From: Axinella damicornis
Lineage: Eukaryota; Porifera; Demospongiae; Axinellida; Axinellidae
Direction of reading: 5' to 3'
Length of the DNA: 64,000 bases
Assembly (NCBI GenBank): GCA_963931865.1
Contig: OZ007512.1
Location: 13,534,762 to 13,598,761, forward strand
Made by a program: the position numbers and the translations under genes
The notes under the pieces: generated by a model
Databases searched by the model: none
Told to the model about the DNA's origin: nothing
The model's input: only the letters and a program-made list of their open reading frames with translations
In this document: piece by piece, positions 30,623 through 46,900 of the stretch
How the letters are laid out: each line of letters begins with the position of its first letter
How positions within the stretch are numbered: position 1 is the stretch's first letter

Positions 30623-33600
30623 TATGTATGTAGGTATATAGCATGCCCGGAACTCCAGCTTTAATATGTATGTAAGTTTGTATATAGCCAGCCCGGAACC
30701 CCAGCTGTAATATGTATGTTTGTAGGTGTATTGCCAGCCCGGAACCCCAGCTGTAATATGTATGTATGTGGGTATATAGCCAGCCCAGAACCCCAGCTGT
30801 AATATGTATGTATGTAGGTATATGGCAAGCCCGGAACTCCAGCTGTGATGCGTATGTGTGTTGGTATACAGCCAGCCCGGAACCCCAGCTGTAATATGTA
30901 TGTATAAAGGTATATAGCCAGCCCGGAACCCCAGCTGTAATATGTATGTATGTAGGTATATGACCAGCCCGGAACCCCAGCTGTAATATGTATGTATGTA
31001 GATATACATCCAGCCCGGAACCCCAGTTGTAATATGTATGTATGTAGGTATATAGCCAGCCCGGAACTCCAGCTGTAATATGTATGTATGTAGGTATATA
31101 GCCAGCCCGGAACTCCAGCTGTAATATGTATCTATGTAGGTATACAGCCAGGCCGGAACCCCAGCTGTAATTTGTATGTATGTAGGTATATAGCCAGCCC
31201 CGAACCACAGCTGTAATATGTATGTATGTAGGTATATAGTCAGCCCGGAACACCAGCTGTAATATGTATGTATGTAAGTATATAGCCAGCCCGGAATCCA
31301 AGCTGTAATATGTACGTATGTAGGTATATAGCTAGCCCGGAACTCCAGCTGTAATACGTATGTATGTAGGTATACAGCCAGCTCGGAACCCCAGCAGTAA
31401 AATGTATGTAAGTAGGTATATAGCATGCCCGGAACTCCAGCTTTAATATGTATGTAAGTAGGTATATAGCCAGCCCGGAACCCCAGCTGTAATATGTATG
31501 TTTGTAGGTGTATTGCTAGCCCGGAACCCCAGCTGTAATATGTATGTATGTGGGTATATAGCCAGCCCGGAACCCCAGCTGTAATATGTATGTATGTAGG
31601 TATATGGCCAGCCAGGAACTCCAGCTGTAATGTGTATGTTGGTATACAGCCAGCCCGGAACCCCAGCTGTAATATGTATGTATGTGGGTATATAGCCAGC
31701 CCGGAACCCCAGCTGTAATATGTATGTATGTAGGTATATGGCCAGCCCGGAACCCCAGCTGTAATATGTATGTATGTAGATATACATCCAGCCCGGAACC
31801 CCAGTTGTAATATGTATGTATGTAGGTATATAGCCAGCCCGGAACTCCAGCTGTAATATGTATGTATGTAGGTATATAGCCAGCCCGGAACTCCAGCTGT
31901 AATATGTATGTATGTAGGTATACAGCGAGGCTGGAACCCCAGCTGTAATTTGTATGTATGTAGGTATATAGCCAGCCCCGAACCACAGCTGTAATATGTA
32001 TGTATGTAGGTATATAGTCAGCCCGGAACACCAGCTGTAATATGTATGTATGTAGGTATATAGCCAGCCCGGAACCCAAGCTGTAATATGTACGTATGTA
32101 GGTATATAGCTAGCCCGGAACTCCAGCTGTAATACGTATGTATGTAGGTATACAGCCAGCTCGGAACCCCAGCAGTAAAATGTATGTAAGTAGGTATATA
32201 GCATGCCCGGAACTTCAGCTTTAATATGAATGTAAGTAGGTATATAGCCAGCCCGGAACCCCAGCTGTAATATGTATGTTTGTAGGTGTATTGCTAGCCC
32301 GGAACCCCAGCTGTAATATGTATGTATGTGGGTATATAGCCAGCCCGGAACCCCAGCTGTAATATGTATGTATGTAGGTATATGGCCAGCCCGGAACTCC
32401 AGCTGTAATGTGTATGTATGTTGGTATACAGCCAGCCCGGAACCCCAGCTGTAATATGTATGTATAAAGGTATATAGCCAGCCCGGAACCCCAGCTGTAA
32501 TATGTATGTATGTAGGTATATGGCCAGCCCGGAACCCCAGCTGTAATATGTATGTATGTAGGTATATAGCCAGCCCGGAACACCATCTGTAATATGTATG
32601 TATGTAGGAATACAGCCAGCCTGGAACCTCAGCTGTAATATGTATGTATGTAGGTATATAGCCAGCCGGGAACCCCAGCTGTAATATGTATGTATGCAGG
32701 TATATAGTCAGCCTGGAACCCCAGCTGTAATATGTATGTATGTAGGTATATAGCCCGGAACCACAGCTGTAATATGTACACATGTAGGTGTATGCCAGCC
32801 CGGAACCCCAGCTGTAATATGTATGTGTGTAGGTATATAGCCAGCCCGGAACCCCAGCTGTAATATGTATGTATGTAGGTATATGGTCAGCCAGGAACCC
32901 CAGCTGTAATATGTACATATGTAGGTATATAGTCAGCCTGGAACCCCAGCTGTAATATGTATGTATGTAGGTATATAGTCAGCCCGGAACCCCAGCTGTA
33001 ATATGTATCTATGTAGGTATATGGCCAGCCCGGAACTCCAGCTGTAATATGTATGTCTGTTGGTATACAGCCAGCCCGGAACCCAAGGTGTAATATGTAT
33101 GTAATAAGGTATATAGCCAACCCGGAACTCCAGCTGTAATACGTATGTATGTAGGTATATAGCCAGCCCCGAACCCCAGCTGTAATATGTATGTAGGTAC
33201 ATAGCCAGCCCCGAACCCTGTCTGTAATATGTAAGTAGGTATATAACCAGCCCGGAACCCCAGCTGTAATATGTATGTATGTAGGTATATAGTCAGCCCG
33301 GAACCACAGCTGTAATATGTATGTATGCAGGTATATAGTCAGCCTGGAACCCCAGCTGTAATATGTATGTATGTAGGTAGATAGCCCGGAACCCCAGCTG
33401 TAATATGTACATATGTAGGTATATGGCCAGCCCGGAACCCCAGCTGTAATATGTATGTGTGTAGGTATATAGCCACCCCGGAACCCAAGCTGTAATATGT
33501 ATGTATGTATGTAGGTATAATGTCAGCCCGGAACCCCAGCTGTAATATGTATGTATGTAGGTATATGGCCTGCCCGGAACTCCAGCTGTAATATGTATGT

Positions 33601-34979
33601 CTGTTGGTATACAGCCAGCCCGGAACCCCAGGTGTAATATGTATGTATTAAGGTATATAGCCAACCCGTAACTCCAGCTTTAATACGTATGTATGTAGGT
33701 ATATAGCCAGCCCCGAACCCCAGCTGTAATATGTATGTAGGTACATAGCCAGCCCCGAACCCCGTCTGTAATATGTATGTAGGTATATAACCAGCCCGGA
33801 ACCCCAGCTGTAATATGTATGTATGTAGGTATATGGCCAGCCCGGAACCCCAGCTGTAATATGTATGTATGTAGGTATATAGCCAGCCCGGAACACCATC
33901 TGTAATATGTATGTATGTAGGAATACAGCCAGCCTGGAACCTCAGCTGTAATATGTATGTATGTAGGTATGTAGCCAGCCCGGAACCCCAGCTGTAATAT
34001 GTATGTATGCAGGTATATAGTCAGCCTGGAACCCCAGCTGTAATATGTATGTATGTAGGTATATAGCCCGGAACCACAGCTGTAATATGTACACATGTAG
34101 GTATATGCCAGCCCGGAACCCCAGCTGTAATATGTATGTGTGTAGGTATATAGCCAGCCAGGAACCCCAGCTGTAATATGTATGTATGTAGGTATATGGT
34201 CAGCCAGGAACCCCAGCTGTAATATGTACATATGTAGGTATATAGTCAGCCTGGAACCCCAGCTGTAATATGTATGTATGTAGGTATATAGTCAGCCCGG
34301 AACCCCAGCTGTAATATGTATGTATGTAGGTATATGGCCAGCCCGGAACTCCAGCTGTAATATGTATGTCTGTTGGTATACAGCCAGCCCGGAACCCAAG
34401 GTGTAATATGTATGTAGGTACATAGCCAGCCCCGAACCCCGTCTGTAATATGTATGTAGGTATATAACCAGCCCGGAACCCCAGCTGTAATATGTATGTA
34501 TGTAGGTATATAGTCAGCCCGGAACCCCAGCTGTAATATGTATGTATGTAGGTATATAGTCAGCCCGGAACCCCAGCTGCAATATGTATGTATGTAGGCA
34601 TATAGCCAGCCCCGAACCCCGTCTGTAATATGTATGAAGGTATATAACCAGCCTGGAACCCCAGCTGTAATATGTAAATATGTAGGTATATAGTCAGCCC
34701 GGAACCCCAGCTGTAATATGTATGTATGTAGGTATATAGTCAGCCCGGAACCCCAGCTGTAATATGTATGTATGTAATCATATAGCCAGCCCGGAACTCC
34801 AGCTGTAATATGTATGTATGTAGGTATATAGCTAGCCCGGAACTCCAGCTGTAATATGTATGTATGTAGGTATATAGCCAGCCCGGAACTCCAGCTGTAA
34901 TATGTATGTATGTAGGTATATAGCCAGCCCAGAACCCCGGCTGTAATATGTATGTATGTAGGTATATGGCCAGTCCGGA

Positions 34980-37900
34980 ACCCCAGCTGTAATATGTATG
35001 TATGAAGGTATACATGCAGCCCGGAACCCCACCTGTAATATGTGTGTATGTAGGTATATAGCCAGCCCGGAACCCCAGCTGTAATACGTATGTATGTAGG
35101 TATATAGTCAGCCCGGAACCCCAGCTGTAATATGAATGATTGTAGGTATATAGCCAGCCCGGAACTACAGCTGTAATATGTAAGTAGGAATACAGCAAGC
35201 CTGGAATCTCAGCTGTAATATGTATGTATGTAGGTATATAGTCAGCCCGGAATCGCAGCTTTAATATGTATGTATGTAGGTATATAGCCAGCCCGAAACC
35301 CCAGCTGTAATATGTATGTTTGTAGATATATGGCCAGCCCGGAACCCCAGCAGTAATATGTATGTAGGTATACATCCAGCACGGAACCCCAGCTGTAATA
35401 TGTATGTATGTAGGTATATGGTCAGCCCGGAACCCCAGCTGTAATATGTACGTATGTAGGTATATAGCTAGCCCGGAACTCCAGCTGTAATACGTATGTA
35501 TGTAGGTATACAGCCAGCTCGGAACCACAGCTGTAATATGTATGTAAGTAGGTATATAGTCAGCCCGGAACTCCAGCTGTAATATGTATGTATGTAGGTA
35601 TATAACCAGCCCGGAACCCCAGCTGTAATATGTATGTATGTAGGTATATAGTCAGCCCGGAACCCCAGCTGAAATATGTATGTATGTAGGCATATAGCCA
35701 GCCCCGAACCCCGTCTGTAATGTGTATGAAGGTATATAACCAGCCCGGAACCCCAGCTGTAATATGTATATATGTAGGTATGTAGTCAGCCCGGAACCCC
35801 AGCTGTAATACGTATGTATGTAGGTATATAGTCAGCGCGGAACCCCAGCTGTAATATATATGTATGTAGGCATGTAGCCAGCCCGGAACTCCAGCTGTAA
35901 TATGTATGTATGTAGGTATATAGCCTGCCCGGAACTCCAGCTGTAATATGTATGTATGTAGGTATATAGCCAGCCCAGAACGCAGCTGTAATATATATGT
36001 GTGTAGGTATATAGCCAGCCCGGAACCCCAGCTGTAATATGTATGTATGTAGATATATAGCCAGCCCGTAACCCCGGCTGTAATATGTATGTATGTAGGT
36101 ATATTGCCAGCCCGGAACCCCAGATGTAATATTTATGTATGAAGGTATACATGCAGCCCGGAACCCCACCTGTAATATGTATGTATGTTGGTCTATAGCC
36201 AGCCCGGAACCCCAGCTCTAATACGTATGTATGTAGGTATATAGTCAGCCCGGAACCCCAGCTGTAATATGAATGATTGTAGGTATGTAGCCAGCCCGGA
36301 ACTACAGCTGTAATATGTATGTATGTAGGAATACAGCCAGCCTGGAACCTCAGCTATAATATTTATGTATGTAGGTATATAGTCAGCCAGGAACCCCAGC
36401 TATAATATGTATGTATGTAGGTATGTAGCCAGCCCGAAACCCCAGCTGTAATATGTATGTTTTTAGGTATATGGCCAGCCCGGAACCCCAGCAGTAATAT
36501 GTATGTAGGTATACATCCAGCACGGAACCCCAGCTGTAATATGTATGTATGTAGGTATATGGTCAGCCCGGAACCCCAGCTGTAATATGTACGTATGTAG
36601 GTATATAGCTAGCCCGGAACTCCAGCTGTAATACGTATGTATGGAGGTATACAGCCAGCTCGGAACCACAGCTGTAATATGTATGTAAGTAGGTATATAG
36701 TCAGCCCGGAACTCCAGCTGTAATATGTATGTATGTAGGTATATAACCAGCCCGGAACCCCAGCTGTAATATGTATGTATGTAGGTATATAGTCAGCCCG
36801 GAACCCCAGCTGAAATATGTATGTATGTAGGCATATAGCCAGCCCCGAACCCCGTCTGTAATGTGTATGAAGGTATATAACCAGCCCGGAACCCCAGCTG
36901 TAATATGTATATATGTAGGTATGTAGTCAGCCCGGAACCCCAGCTGTAATACGTATGTATGTAGGTATATAGTCAGCGCGGAACCCCAGCTGTAATATAT
37001 ATGTATGTAGGCATGTAGCCAGCCCGGAACTCCAGCTGTAATATGTATGTATGTAGGTATATAGCCTGCCCGGAACTCCAGCTGTAATATGTATGTATAT
37101 AGGTATATAGCCAGCCCGGAACTCCAGCTGTAATATGTATGTATGTAGGTATATAGCCAGCCCAGAACGCAGCTGTAATATATATGTGTGTAGGTATATA
37201 GCCAGCCCGGAACCCCAGCTGTAATATGTATGTATGTAGATATATAGCCAGCCCGTAACCCCGGCTGTAATATGTATGTATGTAGGTATATTGCCAGCCC
37301 GGAACCCCAGCTGTAATATTTATGTATGAAGGTATACATGCAGCCCGGAACCCCACCTGTAATATGTATGTATGTTGGTCTATAGCCAGCCCGGAACCCC
37401 AGCTCTAATACGTATGTATGTAGGTATATAGTCAGCCCGGAACCCCAGCTGTAATATGAATGATTGTAGGTATGTAGCCAGCCCGGAACTACAGCTGTAA
37501 TATGTATGTATGTAGGAATACAGCCAGCCTGGAACCTCAGCTATAATATTTATGTATGTAGGTATATAGTCAGCCCGGAACCCCAGCTATAATATGTATG
37601 TATGTAGGTATGTAGCCAGCCCGAAACCCCAGCTGTAATATGTATGTTTTTAGGTATATGGCCAGCCCGGAACCCCAGCAGTAATATGTATGTAGGTATA
37701 CATCCAGCGCGGAACCCCAGCTGTATTATGTATGTATGTAGGTATATAGCCAGCCCGGAACCCCAGCTGTAATATGTATGTATGTAGGTATATGGTTAGC
37801 CCGAAACCCCAGCTGTAATATGTACGTATTTAGGTATATAGCTAGCCCGGAACTCCAGCTGTAATACGTATGTATGTAGGTATACAGCCAGCTCGGAACC

Positions 37901-40900
37901 AAAACTGTAATATGTATGTAAGTAGGTATATAGCCAGCCCGGAACCCCAGCTGTAATATGTATGTGTGTAGGTATATAGCCAGCCCGGAACCCCAGCTGT
38001 AATATGTATGTATGTAGGTATATGGTCAGCCCGGAACCCCAGCTGTAATATGTACATATGTAGGTATATAGTCAGCCCGGAACCCCAGCTGTAATATTTA
38101 TGTATGTAGGTATATAGTCAGCCCGGAACCCCAGCTGTAATATGTATGTATGTAGGTATATAGCCAGCCCGGAACTTCAGCTGTAATATGTGTGTCTGTA
38201 TGTATACAGCCAGCCCGGAACCCCAGGTGTAATATGTATGTATTAAGGTATATAGCCAGCCCGGAACCCCAGCTGTAATATGTATGTATGCAGATATACA
38301 TCCAGCCCGGAACCCCAGTTGTAATATGTATGTATGTAGGTATATAGCCAGCCCGGAACTCCAGCTGTAATATGTATGTAGGTATATAGCCAGCCCGGAA
38401 CTCCAGCTGTAATATGTATGTATGTAGGTATACAGCCAGGCCGGAACCCCAGCTGTAATATGTATGTATATAGGTATATAGCCAGCCCCGAACCACAGCT
38501 GTAATATGTATGTATGTAGGTATATAGTCAGCCCGGAACGCCAGCTGTAATATGTATGTATGTAGGTATATAGCCAGCCCGGAACCCCAGCTGTAATATG
38601 TACGTATGTAGGTATATAGTCAGCCTGGAACCCCAGCTGTAATATGTATGTATGTAGGTATATAGTCAGCCCGGAACCCCAGCTGTAATATGTATGTATG
38701 TAGGTATATGGCCAGCCCGGAACTCCAGCTGTAATATGTATGTCTGTTGGTATACAGCCAGCCCGGAACCCAAGGTGTAATATGTATGTAATAAGGTATA
38801 TAGCCAACCCGGAACTCCAGCTGTAATACGTATGTATGTAGGTATATAGCCAGCCCCGAACCCCAGCTGTAATATGTATGTAGGTACATAGCCAGCCCCG
38901 AACCCCGTCTGTAATATGTATGTAGGTATATAACCAGCCCGGAACCCCAGCTGTAATATGTATGTATGTAGGTATATAGTCAGCCCGGAACCACAGCTGT
39001 AATATGTATGTATGCAGGTATATAGTCAGCCTGGAACCCCAGCTGTAATATGTATGTATGTAGGTAGATAGCCCGGAACCCCAGCTGTAATATGTACATA
39101 TGTAGGTATATGGCCAGCCCGGAACCCCAGCTGTAATATGTATGTGTGTAGGTATATAGCCACCCCGGAACCCCAGCTGTAATATGTATGTATGTAGGTA
39201 TAATGTCAGCCCGGAACCCCAGCTTTAACATGTACGTATGTAGGTATATAGTCTGCACGGAACCCCAGCTGTAATATGTATGTATGTAGGTATATAGTCA
39301 GCCCGGAACCCCAGCTGTAATATGTATGTATGTAGGTATATGGCCAGCCCGGAACTCCAGCTGTAATATGTATGTCTGTTGGTATACAGCCAGCCCGGAA
39401 CCCCAGGTGTAATATGTATGTATTAAGGTATATAGCCAACCCGTAACTCCAGCTTTAATACGTATGTATGTAGGTATATAGCCAGCCCCGAACCCCAGCT
39501 GTAATATGTATGTAGGTACATAGCCAGCCCCGAACCCCGTCTGTAATATGTATGTAGGTATATAACCAGCCCGGAACCCCAGCTGTAATATGTATGTATG
39601 TAGGTATATAGTCAGCCCGGAACCCCAGCTGTAATATGTATGTATGTAGGTATATAGTCAGCCCGGAACCCCAGCTGCAATATGTATGTATGTAGGCATA
39701 TAGCCAGCCCCGAACCCCGTCTGTAATATGTATGAAGGTATATAACCAGCCTGGAACCCCAGCTGTAATATGTATATATGTAGGTATATAGTCAGCCCGG
39801 AACCCCAGCTGTAATATGTATGTATGTAGGTATATAGTCAGCCCGGAACCCCAGCTGTAATATGTATGTATGTAATCATATAGCCAGCCCGGAACTCCAG
39901 CTGTAATACGTATGTATGTAGGTATACAGCCAGCTCGGAACCACAGCTGTAATATGTATGTAAGTAGGTATATAGTCAGCCCGGAACTCCAGCTGTAATA
40001 TGTATGTATGTTGGTATATAACCAGCCCGGAACCCCAGCTGTAATATGTATGTATGTAGGTATATAGTCAGCCCGGAACCCCAGCTGAAATATGTATGTA
40101 TGTAGGTATATAGTCAGCCCGGAACCCCCAGCTGTAATATGTATGTATGTAGGCATATAGCCAGCCCCGAACCCCGTCTGTAAAGTGTATGAAGGTATAT
40201 AACCAGCCCGGAACCCCAGCTGTAATATGTATATATGTAGGTATGTAGTCAGCCCGGAACCCCAGCTGTAATATGTATGTATGTAGGTATATAGTCAGCG
40301 CGGAACCCCAGCTGTAATATGTATGTATGTAGGCATGTAGCCAGCCCGGAACTCCAGCTGTAATATGTATGTATGTAGGTATATAGCCTGCCCGGAACTC
40401 CAGCTGTAATATGTATGTATGTAGGTATATAGCCAGCCCGGAACTCCAGCTGTAATATGTATGTATGTAGGTATATAGCCAGCCCAGAACGCAGCTGTAA
40501 TATATATGTGTGTAGGTATATAGCCAGCCCGGAACCCCAGCTGTAATAAGTATGTATGTAGATATATAGCCAGCCCGTAACCCCGGCTGTAATATGTATG
40601 TATGTAGGTGTATTGCCAGCCCGGAACCCCAGCTGTAATATTTATGTATGAAGGTATACATGCAGCCCGGAACCCCACCTGTAATATGTATGTATGTTGG
40701 TCTATAGCCAGCCCGGAACCCCAGCTCTAATACGTATGTATGTAGGTATATAGTCTTCCCGGAACCCCAGCTGTAATATGAATGATTGTAGGTATGTAGC
40801 CACTCCGGAACTACAGCTGTAATATGTATGTATGTAGGAATACAGCCAGCCTGGAACCTCAGCTGTAATATTTATGTATGTAGGTATATAGTCAGCCCGG

Positions 40901-43900
40901 AACCCCAGCTATAATATGTATGTATGTAGGTATGTAGCCAGCCCGAAACCCCAGCTGTAATATGTATGTTTTTAGGTATATGGCCAGCCCGGAACCCCAG
41001 CAGTAATATGTATGTAGGTATACATCCAGCGCGGAACCCCAGCTGTATTATGTATGTATGTAGGTATATAGCCAGCCCGGAACCCCAGCTGTAATATGTA
41101 TGTATGTAGGTATATGGTCAGCCCGAAACCCCAGCTGTAATATGTACGTATTTAGGTATATAGCTAGCCCGGAACTCCAGCTGTAATACGTATGTATGTA
41201 GGTATACAGCCAGCTCGGAACCAAAACTGTAATATGTATGTAAGTAGGTATATAGCCAGCCCTGAACCCCAGCTGTAATATGTATGTGTGTAGGTATATA
41301 GCCAGCCCGGAACCCCAGCTGTAATATGTATGTATGTAGGTATATGGTCAGCCCGGAACCCCAGCTGTAATATGTACATATGTAGGTATATAGTCAGCCC
41401 GGAACCCCAGCTGTAATATGTATGTATGTAGGTATATAGTCAGCCCGGAACCCCAGCTGTAATATGTATGTATGTAGGTATATGGCCAGCCCGGAACTTC
41501 AGCTGTAATATGTGTGTCTGTTGGTATACAGCCAGCCCGGAACCCCAGGTGTAATATGTATGTATTAAGGTATATAGCCAGCCCGGAACCCCAGCTGTAA
41601 TATGTATGTATGCAGATATACATCCAGCCCGGAACCCCAGTTGTAATATGTATGTATGTAGGTATATAGCCAGCCCGGAACTCCAGCTGTAATATGTATG
41701 TAGGTATATAGCCAGCCCGGAACTCCAGCTGTAATATGTATGTATGTAGGTATACAGCCAGGCCGGAACCCCAGCTGTAATATGTATGTATATAGGTATA
41801 TAGCCAGCCCCGAACCACAGCTGTAATATGTATGTATGTAGGTATATAGTCAGCCCGGAACACCAGCTGTAATATGTATGTATGTAGGTATATAGCCAGC
41901 CCGGAACCCCAGCTGTAATATGTACGTATGTAGGTATATAGCTAGCCCGGAACTCCAGCTGTAATACGTATGTATGTAGGTATACAGCCAGCTCGGAACC
42001 CCGGCAGTAAAATGTATGTAAGTAGATATATAGCCAGCCCGGAACTCCAGCTGTAATATGTATGTATGTAGGTATATAGCCAGCCCGGAACCTCAGCTGT
42101 AATATGTATGTATGAAGGTATATGGCCAGCCGGGAACCCCAGCTGTAATATGTATGTATGTAGGTATATTGCCAGCCCGGAACCCCACCTGTAATATGTA
42201 TATATGTTGGTATACAGCCAGCCAGGAACCCCAGCTGTAATATTTATGTATTAAGGTATATAACCAACCCGAAACCCCGGCTGTAATATGTATGTGTGTA
42301 GGTATATAGCCAGCCCGGAACCCCAGCTGTATTATGTATGTTTGTAGATGTAAAGCTAGCCCGGAACTCCAGCTGTAATAAGTATGTATGTATGTATATA
42401 ACCAGCCCGGAACCCCAGCTGTAATATGTATGTATGTAGGTATACAGCCTGCCCGGAACTCCAGCTGTAATATGTATGTATGTAAGTATATAGCCAGCCC
42501 GGAACCCCAGCTGTAATATGTATGTATGTAGGAATACAGTCAGCCTGGAACCTCAGCTGTAATATGTATGTATGTAGGTATATTGCCAGCCCGGAACCCA
42601 TCTGTAATGTGTATGTATGTAGGAATACAGCCAGCCTGGAACCTCAGCTGTAATATGTATGTATGTAGGTATATAGCCAGCCCGGAACCCCAGCTGTAAT
42701 ATGTATGTATGCAGGTATATAGTCAGCCTGGAACCCCAGCATTAATATGTATGTATGTAGATATATAGCCTGGAACCCCAGCTGTAATGTGTACATATGT
42801 AGGTATATGGCAGCCCGTAACCCCAGCTGTAATATGTATGTGTGTAGGTATATAGCCAGCGGGGAACCCCAGCTGTAATATGTATGTATGTATGTAGGTA
42901 TATGGTCAGCCCGGAACCCCAGCTGTATTATGTACATATGTAGGTATATAGTCAGCCCAGAACCCCAGCTGTAATATATATGTATGTAGGTATATAGTCA
43001 GCCCGGAACCCCAGCTGTAATATGTATGTATGTAGGTATATGGCCAGCCCGGAACTCCAGCTGTAATATGTATGTCTGTTGGTATACAGCCAGCCCGGAA
43101 CCCCATGTGTAATATGTATGTAATAAGGTATATAGCCAACCCGGAACTCCAGCTGTAATACGTATGTATGTATGTAGGTATATAGCCAGCCCCGAACCCC
43201 AGCTGTAATATGTATGTAGGTACATAGCCAGCCCCGAACCCCGTCTGTAATATGTATGTAGGTATGTAACCAGCCCGGAACCCCAGCTGTAATATGTATG
43301 TATGTAGGTATATAGTCCGCCCGGAACCCCAGCTGTAAAATGTATGTATGCAGGTATATAGTCAGCCTGGAACCCCAGCTGTAATATGTATGTATGTAGG
43401 TATATAGCCCGGAACCCCAGCTGTATTATGTACATATGTAGGTATATGGCCAGCCCAGAACCCCAGCTGTAATATGTATGTGTGTAGGTATATAGCCACC
43501 CCGGAACCCCAGCTGTAATATGTATGTATGTAGGTATATGGTCAGCCCGGAACCCCAGCTGTAATATGTACATATATAGGTATATAGTCAGCCCGGAACC
43601 CCTGCTGTAATATGTATGTAGGTATATAGTCAGCCCGCAACCCCAGCTGTAATATGTATGTATGTAGGTATATGGCCAGCCCGGAACTCCAGCTGTAATA
43701 TGTATGTCTGTTGGTTTACAGCTAGCCCGGACGGAACCCCACGTGTAATATGTATGTATTAAGGTATATTGCCAACCCGGAACTCCAGCTGTAATACGTA
43801 TGTATGTAGGTATATAGCCAGCCCCGAACCCCAGCTATAATATGTATGTAGGTACATAGCCAGCCCCGAACCCCGTCTGTAATATGTATGTAGGTATATA

Positions 43901-46900
43901 TCCAGCCCGGAACCCCAGCTGTAATATGTATGTATGTAGGTATATAGTCAGCCCGGAACCCCAGCTGTAATATGTATGTATGTAGGAATATAGTCAGCCC
44001 GGAACCCCAGCTGCAATATATATGTAAGTAGTTATATAGCCAGCCCCGAACCCCGTCTGTAATATGTATGAAGGTATATAACCAGCCCTGAACCCCAGCT
44101 GTAATATGTATATATGTAGGTATATAGTCAGCCCGGAACCCCAGCTATAATATGTATGTATGTAGGTATATAGTCAGCCCGGAACCCCAGCTGTAATATG
44201 TATGTATGTAGGCATATAGCCAACCCGGAACTCCAGCTGTAATATGTATGTATGTAGGTATATAGCTAGCCCGGAACTTCAGCTGTAATATGTATGTATG
44301 TAGGTATATAGCCAGCCCGGAACTCCAGCTGTAATATGTATGTATGTAGGCATATAGCCAGCCCAGAACGCAGCTGTAATATATATGTGTGTAGGTATAT
44401 AGCCAGCCCGGAACCCCAGCTGTAATATGTATGTATGTAGATATATAGCCGGCCCGGAACCCCGGCTGTAATATGTATGTATGTAGGTATATGGCCAGCC
44501 CGGAACCCCAGCTGTAATATGTATGTATGTAGGTATACATGCAGCCCGGAACCCCACCTGTAATATGTATGTATGTAGGTATATAGCCCGGAACCCCAGC
44601 TGTAATATGTACATATGTAGGTATATGGCCAGCCCGGAACCCCAGCTGTAATATGTATGTGTGTAGGTATATAGCCACCCCGGAACCCCAGCTGTAATAT
44701 GTATGTATGTAGGTATATGGTCAGCCCGGAACCCCAGCTGTAATATGTATGTATGAAGGTATACATGCAGCCCGGAACCCCACCTGTAATATGTGTGTAT
44801 GTAGGTATATAGCCAGCCCGGAACCCCAGCTGTAATACGTATGTATGTAGGTATATAGTCAGCCCGGAACCCCAGCTGTAATATGAATGATTGTAGGTAT
44901 ATAGCCAGCCCGGAACTACAGCTGTAATATGTAAGTAGGAATACAGCAAGCCTGGAATCTCAGCTGTAATATGTATGTATGTAGGTATATAGTCAGCCCG
45001 GAATCGCAGCTTTAATATGTATGTATGTAGGTATATACCCAGCCCGAAACCCCAGCTGTAATATGTATGTTTGTAGATATATGGCCAGCCCGGAACCCCA
45101 GCAGTAATATGTATGTAGGTATACATCCAGCACGGAACCCCAGCTGTAATATGTATGTATGTAGGTATATGGTCAGCCCGGAACCCCAGCTGTAATATGT
45201 ACGTATGTAGGTATATAGCTAGCCCGGAACTCCAGCTGTAATACGTATGTATGTAGGTATACAGCCAGCTCGGAACCACAGCTGTAATATGTATGTAAGT
45301 AGGTATATAGTCAGCCCGGAACTCCAGCTGTAATATGTATGTATGTAGGTATATAACCAGCCCGGAACCCCAGCTGTAATATGTATGTATGTAGGTATAT
45401 AGTCAGCCCGGAACCCCAGCTGAAATATGTATGTATGTAGGCATATAGCCAGCCCCGAACCCCGTCTGTAATGTGTATGAAGGTATATAACCAGCCCGGA
45501 ACCCCAGCTGTAATATGTATATATGTAGGTATGTAGTCAGCCCGGAACCCCAGCTGTAATACGTATGTATGTAGGTATATAGTCAGCGCGGAACCCCAGC
45601 TGTAATATATATGTATGTAGGCATGTAGCCAGCCCGGAACTCCAGCTGTAATATGTATGTATGTAGGTATATAGCCTGCCCGGAACTCCAGCTGTAATAT
45701 GTATGTATATAGGTATATAGCCAGCCCGGAACTCCAGCTGTAATATGTATGTATGTAGGTATATAGCCAGCCCAGAACGCAGCTGTAATATATATGTGTG
45801 TAGGTATATAGCCAGCCCGGAACCCCAGCTGTAATATGTATGTATGTAGATATATAGCCAGCCCGTAACCCCGGCTGTAATATGTATGTATGTAGGTATA
45901 TTGCCAGCCCGGAACCCCAGCTGTAATATTTATGTATGAAGGTATACATGCAGCCCGGAACCCCACCTGTAATATGTATGTATGTTGGTCTATAGCCAGC
46001 CCGGAACCCCAGCTCTAATACGTATGTATGTAGGTATATAGTCAGCCTGGAACCCCAGCTGTAATATGAATGATTGTAGGTATGTAGCCAGCCCGGAACT
46101 ACAGCTGTAATATGTATGTATGTAGGAATACAGCCAGCCTGGAACCTCAGCTATAATATTTATGTATGTAGGTATATAGTCAGCCAGGAACCCCAGCTAT
46201 AATATGTATGTATGTAGGTATGTAGCCAGCCCGAAACCCCAGCTGTAATATGTATGTTTTTAGGTATATGGCCAGCCCGGAACCCCAGCAGTAATATGTA
46301 TGTAGGTATACATCCAGCACGGAACCCCAGCTGTAATATGTATGTATGTAGGTATATGGTCAGCCCGGAACCCCAGCTGTAATATGTACGTATGTAGGTA
46401 TATAGCTAGCCCGGAACTCCAGCTGTAATACGTATGTATGTAGGTATACAGCCAGCTCGGAACCACAGCTGTAATATGTATGTAAGTAGGTATATAGTCA
46501 GCCCGGAACTCCAGCTGTAATATGTATGTATGTAGGTATATAACCAGCCCGGAACCCCAGCTGTAATATGTATGTATGTAGGTATATAGTCAGCCCGGAA
46601 CCCCAGCTGAAATATGTATGTATGTAGGCATATAGCCAGCCCCGAACCCCGTCTGTAATGTGTATGAAGGTATATAACCAGCCCGGAACCCCAGCTGTAA
46701 TATGTATATATGTAGGTATGTAGTCAGCCCGGAACCCCAGCTGTAATACGTATGTATGTAGGTATATAGTCAGCGCGGAACCCCAGCTGTAATATATATG
46801 TATGTAGGCATGTAGCCAGCCCGGAACTCCAGCTGTAATATGTATGTATGTAGGTATATAGCCTGCCCGGAACTCCAGCTGTAATATGTATGTATATAGG

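Noticed and set aside
31443..32918. 491-codon minus-strand open frame and others across 30.6-64 kb
   Set aside because: Same minisatellite artefact on the opposite strand; identical peptide repeats appear wherever the array has no stop-creating variant.
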